Part shown: in pieces, positions 52,631 to 62,589 of the stretch | Numbering within the stretch: position 1 is the first letter of the stretch | Layout: each line of letters opens with the position of its first letter | Assembly (NCBI GenBank): GCA_028819195.1 | Contig: JAPPMF010000019.1 | Location: 52,569 to 116,568, forward strand | From: Bin55 sp028819195 | Lineage (GTDB): Bacteria > Pseudomonadota > Gammaproteobacteria > Pseudomonadales > Azotimanducaceae | DNA length: 64,000 bases | Direction of reading: 5' to 3' | Program-made: the position numbers and the translations under genes | Notes under the pieces: model-generated | The model's input: the letters and a program-made list of their open reading frames with translations, nothing else | The model's database searches: none | What the model was told of the DNA's origin: nothing

Positions 52631-53022
52631 TTATTTTCTGGGGTCCAAGTTCCAACAGGAATTGTAGACAAACGCGAACAGTTAGCCTCTTTGAGTTGTC
52701 GCAGATACTCGGTCCAATTACGTTCATGGTTTGTTGCTAATTCGAATAGGTAGTCCCAAGAGTAAATCCCCGTATCGTGTCCGTCCGAAAAACTCAGCCT
52801 TATCGCATAATTCCCGATGGGGTCGATTGCTTGAATTTTGACTTCTTTTTTGCCACTTTGTAGTTGGTATTGATCTGGAGAATGTCCGCGTACCTCTGCC
52901 GATGGTGAATAAACTCGCAAGTACTCGGCGGTGAGTTCATGTACACTTCCATCAGGATAAGTTAACTTTAGTTGCCGTGCCTTGGAGTGGTATTCGATAT
53001 TCACCGGTTGCATTGCAGTCAA
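52627..53022 (-). CDS. DUF971 (gamma-butyrobetaine hydroxylase-like N-terminal) protein
   Basis: A 131-residue protein with the DUF971 core: IEYHSKARQLKLTYPDG near residue 8, the LTAEYLRVYSPSAEVRGH segment and YAIRLSFSDGHDTGIYSWDYL. It lies between hslU and ubiE, as in many gammaproteobacteria. The C-terminus carries the family-expected extension (YLRQLKEANCSRL). Function is unknown; possible iron-sulfur or zinc role is inferred for the family. The HslU gene ends nine bases before it. Confidence 0.88.
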   Translation of the reverse strand: MTAMQPVNIEYHSKARQLKLTYPDGSVHELTAEYLRVYSPSAEVRGHSPDQYQLQSGKKEVKIQAIDPIGNYAIRLSFSDGHDTGIYSWDYLFELATNHERNWTEYLRQLKEANCSRLSTIPVGTWTPENK

Positions 53023-53031
53023 TCTCGTTAC

Positions 53032-54366
53032 TTAAAGAATGTAACGGGATAAGTCTTGATCTTTAATGAGCTCTTTTAACTGTTTATCGACGTACTTGCC
53101 GTCAACGTGGAGCGCTTTTTCAGTATCGCCGCCGGTAAACGCAATTTCTTCCATCAAACGTTCAAGAATCGTATGCAGTCGCCGAGCCCCGATGTTTTCA
53201 GTATTTTCGTTCACTTCGCAGGCGATTTCAGCTATACGGTTGAGACCATCTTCCGAAAAAGTGAGATTGACACCATCAACCGCTAAAAGTTGTTGGTACT
53301 GGTCCGTGAGTGACACCTTGGGTTCAACGAGAATCCGGCGAAAATCCTCGGTAGAAAGGGCACTGAGTTCCACTCGAATCGGTAGGCGTCCTTGAAGTTC
53401 GGGGATGAGATCAGAAGGTTTCGATAAGTGAAAGGCACCGGAAGCGATAAACAATATGTGATCTGTCTTAATCATGCCGTATCGGGTCGATACGGTACTG
53501 CCCTCAATTAGCGGTAACAAATCACGTTGTACCCCTTCTCTGGAAACATCGACGCCGTGATTGCTGCGTTTCGCTACTTTATCAATTTCGTCTAAGAACA
53601 CGATCCCCGATTGCTCGACTGCATCAACTGCTTGCGACTTCAATTCTTCTTCATTGATGAGTTTCATCGCTTCCTCATCGTGTATTCGTCGCTTCGCATC
53701 ACGCACCTTGAATTTTTCGCGTTTTTTCCGGGAACCTGTAACCGATTGAAACATGTCCTTCAAATTACTAGCCATGTCTTCGAGTCCGGGTGGAGCGAGG
53801 AATTCCATCCCTATAGGAGAATCTTTTGAGGTTACTTCGACTTCGATTTCTTTGTCGTCCAACAAACCGCTACGAAGGTTTTGTTGTAAGTCTCGCTTAA
53901 AACTCAACGGTTGACTTTCGTCGTTGTTGTAGCCACCAAGGTGACTGTTTTCTGTTGTCGTTAGGGCATTTAGAATTTTGTCTTCAGCTGCGAGTGTAGC
54001 TCTTTGTTCGACTTGGTGGAGGGCTTTTTCCCTGAGCATTTTGAAAGCTACGTCGATTAAGTCTCGGATGATTGATTCGACATCTCTACCAACGTAGCCA
54101 ACTTCGGTGAACTTGGTTGCTTCGACTTTGATGAATGGTGCATTCGCCAGTCTTGCTAACCGCCGGGCGATTTCTGTTTTTCCTACGCCGGTCGGTCCAA
54201 TCATGAGAATGTTCTTCGGCGTAACCTCTTCCCGAACGTCGTCTTCTAGCTGCATGCGTCGCCAACGATTTCTCAGCGCAATCGCGACTGCGCGTTTTGC
54301 TTGATCTTGTCCGATGATATGTCGATTCAGTTCATGAACGATTTCTCTGGGAGTCATAACACTCAT
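53032..54366 (-). CDS. hslU: HslU ATPase of the HslUV protease
   Basis: 444 residues from the ATG at 54366; an upstream ATG would add 16 residues that overlap hslV and lack family similarity. SMTPREIV-type start (MSVMTPREIVHELN) is standard. Walker A is GPTGVGKTE and Walker B is GIVFLDEIDKVA. The I domain lies in the middle and GARRLHTILERLMEE is sensor 2. C-terminal DLSRYIL contacts HslV. It unfolds substrates for degradation. Confidence 0.96.
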   Translation of the reverse strand: MSVMTPREIVHELNRHIIGQDQAKRAVAIALRNRWRRMQLEDDVREEVTPKNILMIGPTGVGKTEIARRLARLANAPFIKVEATKFTEVGYVGRDVESIIRDLIDVAFKMLREKALHQVEQRATLAAEDKILNALTTTENSHLGGYNNDESQPLSFKRDLQQNLRSGLLDDKEIEVEVTSKDSPIGMEFLAPPGLEDMASNLKDMFQSVTGSRKKREKFKVRDAKRRIHDEEAMKLINEEELKSQAVDAVEQSGIVFLDEIDKVAKRSNHGVDVSREGVQRDLLPLIEGSTVSTRYGMIKTDHILFIASGAFHLSKPSDLIPELQGRLPIRVELSALSTEDFRRILVEPKVSLTDQYQQLLAVDGVNLTFSEDGLNRIAEIACEVNENTENIGARRLHTILERLMEEIAFTGGDTEKALHVDGKYVDKQLKELIKDQDLSRYIL

Positions 54367-54371
54367 CGAAC

Positions 54372-54902
54372 TTATAGCACCTCTATGGTTAGATGGAGAT
54401 TGGTATAGATACAAATCTTACCCGCAATTGTCAGTGCTTCACGGACGATTTCTTCGGCGTCTAGGTTTGAATGATTGAGGAGTGCGGTCGCCGCGGCTTG
54501 AGCATACGGACCACCTGAACCGATGGCGATTAATCCGTCATCAGGTTCGATCACGTCGCCGGTACCGCTGATTAGCAGCGACTTTTCTTGATCGGCAATG
54601 ATTAATAAAGCTTCCAATCGTCGTAACATACGGTCGGCTCGCCAATCTTTTGCGAGTTCCACAGCGGCTCGCTGTAGATTCCCATGATAGCGTTCCAGCA
54701 TTCCTTCAAAACGTTCGAAGAGCGTGAAGGCATCGGCAGTACCCCCAGCAAAACCAGCGATAACCTTATTGTTGAATAGTCGTCGAACTTTTACCGCTCT
54801 GTCTTTCATGACAGTATTACCCATCGATACTTGTCCGTCAGAACCTAGTACGACTTTACCATCGCGACGGACACAAACGACTGTGGTGTTTCTAAATTTC
54901 AT
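54372..54902 (-). CDS. hslV: HslV peptidase of the HslUV protease
   Basis: A 176-residue threonine protease. The mature N-terminal Thr is in FRNTTVVCVRRDGKV, after removal of about five residues. GSDGQVSMGNTVMKDRAVKVRRL is well conserved, and AGFAGGTADAFTLFERFE and GSGGPYAQAAA mark the core. It pairs with HslU five bases downstream. Length and motifs are standard. Confidence 0.96.
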   Translation of the reverse strand: MKFRNTTVVCVRRDGKVVLGSDGQVSMGNTVMKDRAVKVRRLFNNKVIAGFAGGTADAFTLFERFEGMLERYHGNLQRAAVELAKDWRADRMLRRLEALLIIADQEKSLLISGTGDVIEPDDGLIAIGSGGPYAQAAATALLNHSNLDAEEIVREALTIAGKICIYTNLHLTIEVL

Positions 54903-54935
54903 GTCAAGTAAGTAAGGAATTCACATTTTGGATTG

Positions 54936-55565
54936 TTATTCATCTTTTGTTATCGGTACAAGATAGGGAAGTATGTTTCTGTCCTTTAGTCGATCGGCGT
55001 CAGCGGTAGTATCTTCAACGGTATCGTATGGTCCGATAATGACTCGATATTGAATGGAAGAATCGTCAGCGGTGATCGTTGTCGTGTAAGCATCATATCC
55101 GTCGCGCAACAGTGAAGCGCGCAGCGCGTCGGCTCTATTCTCACCGCGGAACACACCCACCTGTAGCACATACCCAGTGATTTCTCCTTCGTTCGTTGCA
55201 ACTTCTGCGAGATTGTCGTCGATGGCTGGTGTGGGGACTTCCACGGAAACTGGTTCAGTTGTTTCCTGACCAGTTGCATCGTCCACTAGATCTTGGTCGC
55301 GATTTTTCGGTGTCGCACCAACGGACTCTGCATCGGTATGTTCTAGCCGAGAGGGGAATTCAAATTGAACGTCGGGGTAAGCTTTTTCCCATTCTGGGAA
55401 GGTCCTTAAGAATGCGGCATCGGGGTCAACAAAGCGACTACCAAAATAGTAAAACGCGGTGGTTCCGATGATACCGAGGGTGAACCCGACGACAGCCCAT
55501 GGAATGCCAACCGAAAAGGTTACATCTGTTTTCGAACCTTTATTCTTTTTAGTGGAACTTGCCAT
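54936..55565 (-). CDS. SPOR-domain cell-division protein, FtsN-like
   Basis: A 209-residue protein with one N-terminal membrane segment (IPWAVVGFTLGIIGTTAFYYFG) after a short basic cytoplasmic part. An acidic, proline-containing linker follows. The C-terminal SPOR fold comprises YVLQVGVFRGENRADALRASL and YRVIIGPYDTVEDTTADADRL, which bind denuded septal peptidoglycan. Its position before hslV is typical of gammaproteobacterial SPOR/FtsN-like genes. It is short relative to E. coli FtsN, so the exact role is not assigned. Confidence 0.85.
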   Translation of the reverse strand: MASSTKKNKGSKTDVTFSVGIPWAVVGFTLGIIGTTAFYYFGSRFVDPDAAFLRTFPEWEKAYPDVQFEFPSRLEHTDAESVGATPKNRDQDLVDDATGQETTEPVSVEVPTPAIDDNLAEVATNEGEITGYVLQVGVFRGENRADALRASLLRDGYDAYTTTITADDSSIQYRVIIGPYDTVEDTTADADRLKDRNILPYLVPITKDE

Positions 55566-56023
55566 TTTGTTGAGAGTATTGTCTAGACTATTTTGTCGGC
55601 GACAAATGATAAACTCGTTCGAGTATGGATAAGAATGTTATAGTTTTACGGAATAGCTCCGCAATGGAACATATCGCATTTGGTCTCTGTATTTTAGACC
55701 TTGTACCCCCACTACTCGGTAAGGTAGTCTTAAATTAGTCCATTGACCCGCATTTTTACATTGTGTTACGGGTGTTACCTTGTACGGATGGTTCCGCGTA
55801 CACATCGGACTGATTCCGGTCAAGGTACCGTCTTTAGGTAGATAGAGTAGCTTTCATGTTTCACTGATTTTCTTCCTAACTGGTTTGATTTGAGCTTGAC
55901 AGGTCGGTACGAGCAGAGATTTGACAATTGTCGACTTGCCGCTTCTGTCAATAATGTTAAGATTATGATATTGAGTCCAATATTTTTGAGCAAGACGTTC
56001 TTTTCTAGTCGATCTGGATTCGT
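55566..56023. other. Divergent intergenic region, no gene seen
   Basis: 458 bases between the SPOR gene and the PBP1A gene, diverging. It should hold both promoters. A TTGACA hexamer lies near 55921 but no well-spaced minus-10 was identified. No tRNA was seen here. Confidence 0.5.
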
Positions 56024-58531
56024 ATGTTTGATTTTCTAACCGATCTTTTCGCTTTCCTGGGTGAATTTTTCAACTCAATTCACCCTTTGATAATCAAGAT
56101 TTTGAAAATCGGTATTTGGTTAGGTTGTATCGGTGTATTTTCGGCAGTACTGCTAGTGAACGGGATGTTTCTCTATCTTGATCCGAAAAACCCAGATCCG
56201 GAAACTTATCAAAACCATGAACCAGAACATCCACTTCGTGTGTTTTCGTCCGACGGAGCTCTGCTTGCTGAGTTTGGTAGTCGCCGAGTAATTCCGATTA
56301 AAGATATCGCAGAAGTGCCGCAGGATTATTTGGATGCAGTTGTCGCGATCGAAGATAAAAGGTTCTATACACATTCAGGTATTGATTGGTTCTCCTTAGC
56401 CAAAAACACCTTTGCGCATCTCGTTGGAAGTAAAAATAAAGGCGGAGCTTCGACAATCACGATGCAACTTCCACGAAACGTTGCGGATCTATCGCGTGAA
56501 AAAACGCTTATTCGAAAATTCCGAGAGTTATTGTTAGCACTTCAAATCGAACGTGAACTCTCCAAAGACGAAATTCTCAAACTCTACGTCAACGTGATTC
56601 CCTTCGGGAAACACGCCTACGGTGTTCAAGCCGCAGCTTATACCTACTACGATAAACCGGTTCACGAATTAAATTTAGCCCAACTTGCTATGCTTGCCGG
56701 TATCCCAAATAGACCGGAGAAGGGTAATCCTATCAATGATCCGGAGTGGGCTAAACAGCGTAGAAATGTTGTGTTAAAACGAATGTTTGCTGAGAAATTT
56801 ATCAACGATGAGGAATATGAAATAGCCCGCGCAGAACCAGTCACGGCGCGATCTTACGGTCGTAAGATTGATCTACAGTCGTCGTATCCGGCGGAACTGG
56901 CACGACAAGAAATAGAAGGTGAGTTTGGCAAAGAGATCTACACTGGATACACCATTTATACCACCATCGACGTCGATCACCAACGCGCCGCTCAGCAAGC
57001 AGTAAAGAACGAACTGCAGAACTATGATCATAGTAGGGGTTACCGAGGTCCTGAACGACGAATCGTTGTCGATTTGGATTCTCCTGATCTAACTACCACG
57101 TTCATTGGTGAACTTAGATCGGAAAAACCTATCGGACCACTGGAACCGGCTGTCGTAACAGCAGTTTATGAACAATCATTTGATGCCATTCTGAAAGACG
57201 AATCAGAGGTTACTGTTCTTTGGGATGGGATTTCTTGGGCGCGCCGTTCGTACGGTTCATCGGGTGTCGGCAGTAGACCTACGGTCGCTTCCGACGCGGT
57301 GGCAGTAGGACATCTTGTTCGATTACAAAATGTCTCAGGTCGCTGGTATTTGACACAGGTACCGGAGGTGCAGGGAGCTATCGTTGCTGTAGTACCGCGA
57401 ACGGGCGCGATTACTGCTATGGTAGGTGGATACGACTTTGAAGTAACGCAGTACAACCATGCTACCCAAGCCGCTAGACAACCGGGATCTGGTTTTAAAC
57501 CTTTCGTTTACACCGCCGCACTAGCGAATGGTGTTACACCTGCCACGATATTTCTAGATGCTCCCTTGATATTTGACGATTCGAGTTTAGAGACGCCATA
57601 TCGTCCACGTAATTTTTCGGGAGATTATCGTGGTCCTACAAGACTACGGGAAGCACTCTATGAGTCAATCAATTTAGTGTCGATTCGAGTCCTTGAACAT
57701 ATTGGCGCATCCAAGGTACAAGATTATGTGTCTCGATTCGGGTTTCCTAAGCACAAATTACCGAACAATACACAGTTGGCTATCGGCGGCGGTAATATGG
57801 GAATGTCTCCCCTTGAGTTAGCTACTGCATATGCTGTGATCGCCAATGGAGGATATCGCGTTCGGCCGCATTTGATACAAAAAGTTGTTACCCATGCTGG
57901 AGAAACTGTCTTTGAACCACTTCGTGCCAAGGTGTGTGACTCCTGTGGACATGTGAACACGGGGTTCGATGAAGAATTGTGGCATCACAATGCAAATTTC
58001 GAGCTCGAAGTCGAGCTCAAGGGAAGTAGTTATGTTTTGGCGGCGAAAAATGTTTTGGATCCGCGCATAGCGTTTCTCATGGACTCTATGCTCAGAGACG
58101 TTGCGCGTGTTGGAACAGCGGAACGCGCCACAGTAACTCTCGGTCGAAATGATTTAGCTGGTAAAACAGGCACTACAAATGAAGCGGTGGACACTTGGTT
58201 TAATGGGTACCAGCAAAATCTCGTCGCAACAGCTTGGGTGGGCTACTCAGATCGACGTTCATTGGGAGAACGAGAATACGGTTCAACCCGTCCACTATCA
58301 ATCTGGATTGAATTTATGCAAGAAGCGTTACGCGAGGTACCTGAATTTATACCCGAACCACCAGATGGGATTGTGAGTGTCTATGTTGATTCGACTTCCG
58401 GTGAGGTTGTTCACGCCGCCGAACCTAACGCGATGTTAGAGTATTTTCTATCGGAAACCGCACCGTCGCAGGAATCAGTTGTAGGAACTAGGGACGAACA
58501 AGAGCTTGTCGACCCTGAAGACATTTTTTAG
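56024..58531 (+). CDS. mrcA: Penicillin-binding protein 1A, bifunctional transglycosylase/transpeptidase
   Basis: An 835-residue class A PBP. One membrane anchor is at residues about 28-50. The glycosyltransferase 51 domain has EDKRFYTHSGIDW and GGASTITMQLPRNV. The OB-like domain follows near 390-430. The transpeptidase has PGSGFKPFVY (SxxK serine), SINLVS (SxN) and AGKTGTTNEAVD (KTG). It polymerises and crosslinks peptidoglycan in the periplasm. It converges tightly with the M48 gene (2-base gap). In many gammaproteobacteria argS lies near this place; here it is absent. Confidence 0.95.
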   Translation: MFDFLTDLFAFLGEFFNSIHPLIIKILKIGIWLGCIGVFSAVLLVNGMFLYLDPKNPDPETYQNHEPEHPLRVFSSDGALLAEFGSRRVIPIKDIAEVPQDYLDAVVAIEDKRFYTHSGIDWFSLAKNTFAHLVGSKNKGGASTITMQLPRNVADLSREKTLIRKFRELLLALQIERELSKDEILKLYVNVIPFGKHAYGVQAAAYTYYDKPVHELNLAQLAMLAGIPNRPEKGNPINDPEWAKQRRNVVLKRMFAEKFINDEEYEIARAEPVTARSYGRKIDLQSSYPAELARQEIEGEFGKEIYTGYTIYTTIDVDHQRAAQQAVKNELQNYDHSRGYRGPERRIVVDLDSPDLTTTFIGELRSEKPIGPLEPAVVTAVYEQSFDAILKDESEVTVLWDGISWARRSYGSSGVGSRPTVASDAVAVGHLVRLQNVSGRWYLTQVPEVQGAIVAVVPRTGAITAMVGGYDFEVTQYNHATQAARQPGSGFKPFVYTAALANGVTPATIFLDAPLIFDDSSLETPYRPRNFSGDYRGPTRLREALYESINLVSIRVLEHIGASKVQDYVSRFGFPKHKLPNNTQLAIGGGNMGMSPLELATAYAVIANGGYRVRPHLIQKVVTHAGETVFEPLRAKVCDSCGHVNTGFDEELWHHNANFELEVELKGSSYVLAAKNVLDPRIAFLMDSMLRDVARVGTAERATVTLGRNDLAGKTGTTNEAVDTWFNGYQQNLVATAWVGYSDRRSLGEREYGSTRPLSIWIEFMQEALREVPEFIPEPPDGIVSVYVDSTSGEVVHAAEPNAMLEYFLSETAPSQESVVGTRDEQELVDPEDIF

Positions 58532-58533
58532 AT

Positions 58534-59931
58534 TTACTTCACGATCTTAACAAAGTCCCCAGCACGTGGTTCAGCATTGGGGTGATGTCCATTGATTAAA
58601 CGAAGCATCTCTTCCGCGTGTTGCCGTATAGGACTTTCCTTAGCAAATTCGGCATAGGTGTCCCCGGGTTGAGCTACGATCACACGGATTCTCACTAATT
58701 GTTCATGCTCTAAATCATCTTTGGATAAATTGCGAATACCTTTGATTACGGTTCTGATTGCGTCACGCAACTCCTTTTGACTACCTTTTGTACCGGAGTC
58801 TCCGCGAATAACGTAGTAGTCATAGCCATGCCGGTGAACGGCAAGAAGGGCACCAGTGGTGTCTTCGTCGGTGATTTCCAACTCGGCAAGATATACTGAT
58901 TTAGAATCGTCTATTTCAAGCGAGGTTACTTCCTTGATATCCAGACGCTGTAACACATCGGTTACGAGCTCTTCCGGGGAAATTTCTTGATCGATTACAA
59001 GTCGATCAATAGTGATCTCTGCTTCTGAGGGACCACCAGGTGCTTGTCCGACGACCCGAGTTTGCTTCAGTCTCACTTTCCAATCAACCGGAAATTCAAT
59101 GACTAAACGTAGTGATTTATCGTAAATGATGTGACCGTCGCGGGTCCCGATGTTCTGTTCTACACCATAATTCAGTCCGTCGATCATTTCCCAAAAATCG
59201 CGCACCGGTTCAACAATGGTGTCGGAGTATTTTGGTAGAGCTACCTGTACGGCTTCGTGCAATCGTTTATCGTTTTGCGGGTGCGTATCGAACAATCCGT
59301 GGTAACTTGGTGGTTGACCTTTGACCTTACGAGCAAACATTTCTTGGTCTTTGAGTACGTGTACTGCATCGATAACCGATAACGGGTTGTAGCCAGCGGC
59401 AGCAATGATTTCTGCGCCAATTCGGTCAGCTTCAAGTTCTTGATCACGACCGTACCCGGAAAGATAGGTTTGAAATGCTGCATGTGTTGCTTGTCCCGCT
59501 TCATATCTACCGGTTAGGGCTTGTGCAGCTATAGCCAAGCCAGAACCTAATAAGGAAGCCCGTCGTCGTTTAGCACCATGGCGCGCGACTACGTGTCCAA
59601 TTTCATGACCAATTACTGCGGCGAGCTGGGCTTCCGAATTCATATACATAATCAATCCACGATTTACGTAGATATAACCATCTGGCGTGGCAAAGGCATT
59701 GAGCCCGGGGTTATCGAGTACAAAAAAGTAGTATTCTTCGCCGGCGTCGTCCGAGTACGAAAGCAATTTTTGCCCTAACTCGTCAACATAATCTTGCCAT
59801 TCGGGGTCATCGTAGAATTCATCGCTATCCATGAACTCGTTATAGAGTTCTGCACCCGTTCCTGCAGTCAGCGAGAGCGCAAACAACGAAACCGTTGATA
59901 CGATTAGAAAGATAGTCTTGGAAACACTCAT
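58534..59931 (-). CDS. M48-family metallopeptidase, BepA-like, with LysM-like tail
   Basis: 465 residues from the ATG at 59931 (an upstream ATG adds 13 residues and places the signal internally). Signal peptide IFLIVSTVSLFALSLTAG. The zinc site is HEIGH at 109-113, with the third ligand in ELEADRIGAEII about 55 residues on. The C-terminal end (GDTYAEFAKESPIRQHAEEML, HHPNAEPRAGDFVKIVK) resembles a LysM/SH3-type binding module. Probably periplasmic quality control of outer-membrane proteins. It is convergent with the PBP1A gene. Confidence 0.88.
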   Translation of the reverse strand: MSVSKTIFLIVSTVSLFALSLTAGTGAELYNEFMDSDEFYDDPEWQDYVDELGQKLLSYSDDAGEEYYFFVLDNPGLNAFATPDGYIYVNRGLIMYMNSEAQLAAVIGHEIGHVVARHGAKRRRASLLGSGLAIAAQALTGRYEAGQATHAAFQTYLSGYGRDQELEADRIGAEIIAAAGYNPLSVIDAVHVLKDQEMFARKVKGQPPSYHGLFDTHPQNDKRLHEAVQVALPKYSDTIVEPVRDFWEMIDGLNYGVEQNIGTRDGHIIYDKSLRLVIEFPVDWKVRLKQTRVVGQAPGGPSEAEITIDRLVIDQEISPEELVTDVLQRLDIKEVTSLEIDDSKSVYLAELEITDEDTTGALLAVHRHGYDYYVIRGDSGTKGSQKELRDAIRTVIKGIRNLSKDDLEHEQLVRIRVIVAQPGDTYAEFAKESPIRQHAEEMLRLINGHHPNAEPRAGDFVKIVK

Positions 59932-59962
59932 AGATCGAACACCTTTTGTGGATTGGGTTGTT

Positions 59963-60175
59963 CTAGCCAAGCGAAGTTTGTCCGAACCTGCTCTTGAAGC
60001 GTTCTACACGGCCTGCGGAATCTACAATCTTTTGTTTACCCGTATAAAAGGGATGGCATTGTGAGCATACTTCGAGTGTCAGATTGTTGCCTAGAGTTGA
60101 GCGGGTAGTGATTTCGTTACCGCAACTACATTTAGCTGTCATAGTTTTGTATTCAGGGTGAATACCTGACTTCAT
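59963..60175 (-). CDS. rpmE: Ribosomal protein bL31
   Basis: A 70-residue zinc-type L31 starting MKSGIHPEYKTMTAKCSCGN. The four zinc cysteines are visible as CSCG and CSQCHPFYTG. The standard end GRVERFKSRFG follows. The nearby priA gene on the opposite strand repeats the gammaproteobacterial rpmE-priA divergent arrangement. Confidence 0.96.
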   Translation of the reverse strand: MKSGIHPEYKTMTAKCSCGNEITTRSTLGNNLTLEVCSQCHPFYTGKQKIVDSAGRVERFKSRFGQTSLG

Positions 60176-60384
60176 GGTATGGTCCTCAAGAAGATATTTG
60201 AATCGATACTTTTAATATTTTAACGTAACGGTGATTGAGTTTTCTATATTGGTATACGAAAGATTAGAAAAATCTGGTTGATAAAACAAATGGATATTTC
60301 CAACAATAATATTTAAAACTGTCTATACGTATAATATTTTCACATGCGTAGATTACTGCCCAGAGTTAAAGATAGAGACCCGAA

Positions 60385-62535
60385 ATGCCTCAAGTACTAC
60401 AAGTCGCCATTCCTCGTCCTGTGGGGACGACTTATGACTATGTAAATGCTGACTCCCAACTGAGGGTACCAGTCGGTGTCCGAGTCATGGTACCGTTTGG
60501 TCATGTTCGAACCGTTGGAGTTGTTTTAGGTCAGAGCGAACACACTTCTTATTCGGGTACTCTGAAAGCCCCGAGTAAGTACATTGAATATGAACCGATT
60601 CTTCCGCCCGATATGATTGAATTGGTCAAATGGTTGTCTTCCTATTACCATTATCCGTTAGGTGCTGTGCTTGAAGTCATCCTACCCACTGAAGCGATGC
60701 GCGGTCGCCCTGTTATGGAGCAGAATGAATTGCTTTGGTCTTGCGTTGATCCCGAAAGTACTCGTGATTTCAAACGGGCACATCGACAACAGGAGTGTTG
60801 GTACTTCGTTAAGCAACATGGAAGGGTATCCGACACCAAATTACGTCAAGCCAATATCGAGAAATCAGTTCTTAAGGCGTTAGAAAAGAAAGGCTTGCTT
60901 GAAAGTAAAAAGTTGCAACGGGAGTACATCTATAAGCCAGCCGAATACGAACTTTCGAAAGAACAAACAACTGCAGTTCGTTTAATCGAAGAAAACCTTG
61001 GTCAGTTTCATGTTCACGTGCTTGATGGTGTCACGGGTAGTGGTAAAACTGAAGTTTACATCCAAGCTATCAAAAAGGTCTTAGCCAAAGGTCAGCAAGT
61101 TCTCGTTTTAGTGCCGGAGATTGGTCTCACTCCACAGACCGCTAATGTCTTTCAAAGTCGTTTTGGTCATGTTGATGTATTGCATTCAATGCGAACCAAT
61201 GTTCAACGATTTGATGTATGGTCGCGGGTGGTAACCGGTGAAGCTAAACTGGTAATTGGGACGCGGTCGGCGATTTTTGCCCCATTTCGCAATTTGGGGC
61301 TCATTGTTGTCGACGAGGAGCATGATTCCTCTTATAAACAGATTGAATCTTTGCGGTATTCTGCGCGCGATGTGGCGATTATGCGGGCAAAGTTACTTGA
61401 AATACCTTGTGTTCTGGGCAGCGCGACGCTTTCCCTTGAAACAGTAGCTAATTGTCGCGAAGGTCGTTTTCAGTTATCGAAACTTACCCATCGACCCGGT
61501 ACCGCCCAAATGCCCGACTTCAATATTTTGGATATCAAAGGTGAGATCTTACAAGGTGGTATTGCACCGAAGTTACTTAACTTGATTTCACAACATCTCG
61601 AAGCGAACAATCAAGTACTGGTTCTACTCAATAGGCGCGGGTACGCAACGTCGCTAATTTGTCATTCGTGTGGCTGGCGTAAGCGTTGTGACGAATGCGA
61701 TGTTATGTTGACGTTTCACGAAGTACCGGAGAGGATTCTTCGTTGTCATTATTGTGAGAAACGTTATGCGATACCCGATGAGTGTCCAGACTGTTCAAGC
61801 ACCAATTTAGTCCACATCGGAACAGCAACACAGAAAACAGAGGAAGTATTAAAGGAACACTTCGAGAATGTGCCGGTACATCGGGTCGATCGTGATGTGA
61901 TTAACACTCAGCCAAAATTAGCGCGGTTATTTGTTGACCTGCAGAATCCGTCGCGCAGTATTTTGATTGGTACCCAAATGCTTGCGAAAGGACATCATTT
62001 ACCACATGTCACTCTCGTGGTGGTATTAGGTGCTGATTCTGGTTTTCTCAGTTCCGATTTTCGGGCGCCGGAACGTACTGCACAGCTGATTGTACAAGTC
62101 GCGGGTAGGGCTGGTCGTGCGGAAAAACGCGGTGAAGTTTGGATTCAAACTTATGATCCAGACCACCCACATTTGACTTCGTTATCGGAAAAGGGCTACC
62201 CGGGATTTATGGATACTGAATTAATGCTGCGTAAAGATGCTGGTTTCCCGCCGTACCGATATTTGGCATTACTAAGGTCAGAAAATGTCAATGCTGAAGA
62301 AGCTGAACTGTTCTTAAGGTCGATTGCAGAGTCGTTGGTTAGTAGACCGGTTACAGTTCTCGGTCCAGCTCCTTCGCCAGTGTCTCGAGTCTCTAATCGT
62401 TGGCGGTTTCAATTAGCCATACTTGCGGAACACCGCAAACAACTACACGATGCGTTAGACGCATTAAGTGTAGATACGAAAACCCGCAAGAATTATCGGT
62501 TCTCGATTGATGTTGACCCACTGGATATGACTTGA
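60385..62535 (+). CDS. priA: PriA primosomal helicase
   Basis: A 716-residue superfamily 2 helicase that restarts collapsed replication forks. Walker A is GVTGSGKTEVYI near residue 214. Walker B is VVDEEHDSSYKQ. Zinc-binding cysteines are grouped as CHSCGWRKRCDEC and CHYCEKRY with PDECPDCSS. The last 120 residues contain GPAPSPVSRVSNRWRFQLA, the C-terminal OB-like part. A TATAAT element lies near 60330. Length is standard. Confidence 0.96.
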   Translation: MPQVLQVAIPRPVGTTYDYVNADSQLRVPVGVRVMVPFGHVRTVGVVLGQSEHTSYSGTLKAPSKYIEYEPILPPDMIELVKWLSSYYHYPLGAVLEVILPTEAMRGRPVMEQNELLWSCVDPESTRDFKRAHRQQECWYFVKQHGRVSDTKLRQANIEKSVLKALEKKGLLESKKLQREYIYKPAEYELSKEQTTAVRLIEENLGQFHVHVLDGVTGSGKTEVYIQAIKKVLAKGQQVLVLVPEIGLTPQTANVFQSRFGHVDVLHSMRTNVQRFDVWSRVVTGEAKLVIGTRSAIFAPFRNLGLIVVDEEHDSSYKQIESLRYSARDVAIMRAKLLEIPCVLGSATLSLETVANCREGRFQLSKLTHRPGTAQMPDFNILDIKGEILQGGIAPKLLNLISQHLEANNQVLVLLNRRGYATSLICHSCGWRKRCDECDVMLTFHEVPERILRCHYCEKRYAIPDECPDCSSTNLVHIGTATQKTEEVLKEHFENVPVHRVDRDVINTQPKLARLFVDLQNPSRSILIGTQMLAKGHHLPHVTLVVVLGADSGFLSSDFRAPERTAQLIVQVAGRAGRAEKRGEVWIQTYDPDHPHLTSLSEKGYPGFMDTELMLRKDAGFPPYRYLALLRSENVNAEEAELFLRSIAESLVSRPVTVLGPAPSPVSRVSNRWRFQLAILAEHRKQLHDALDALSVDTKTRKNYRFSIDVDPLDMT

Positions 62536-62589
62536 CCGCTAGATCGATTTGTATTACCAAATTGTTGTCGAATTAGAGTATTCGTTGTC

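Noticed and set aside
55638..55823. 61-codon frame and possible tRNA in the SPOR-PBP1A gap
   Set aside because: No cloverleaf arms or T-loop sequence could be aligned; the frame looks random.
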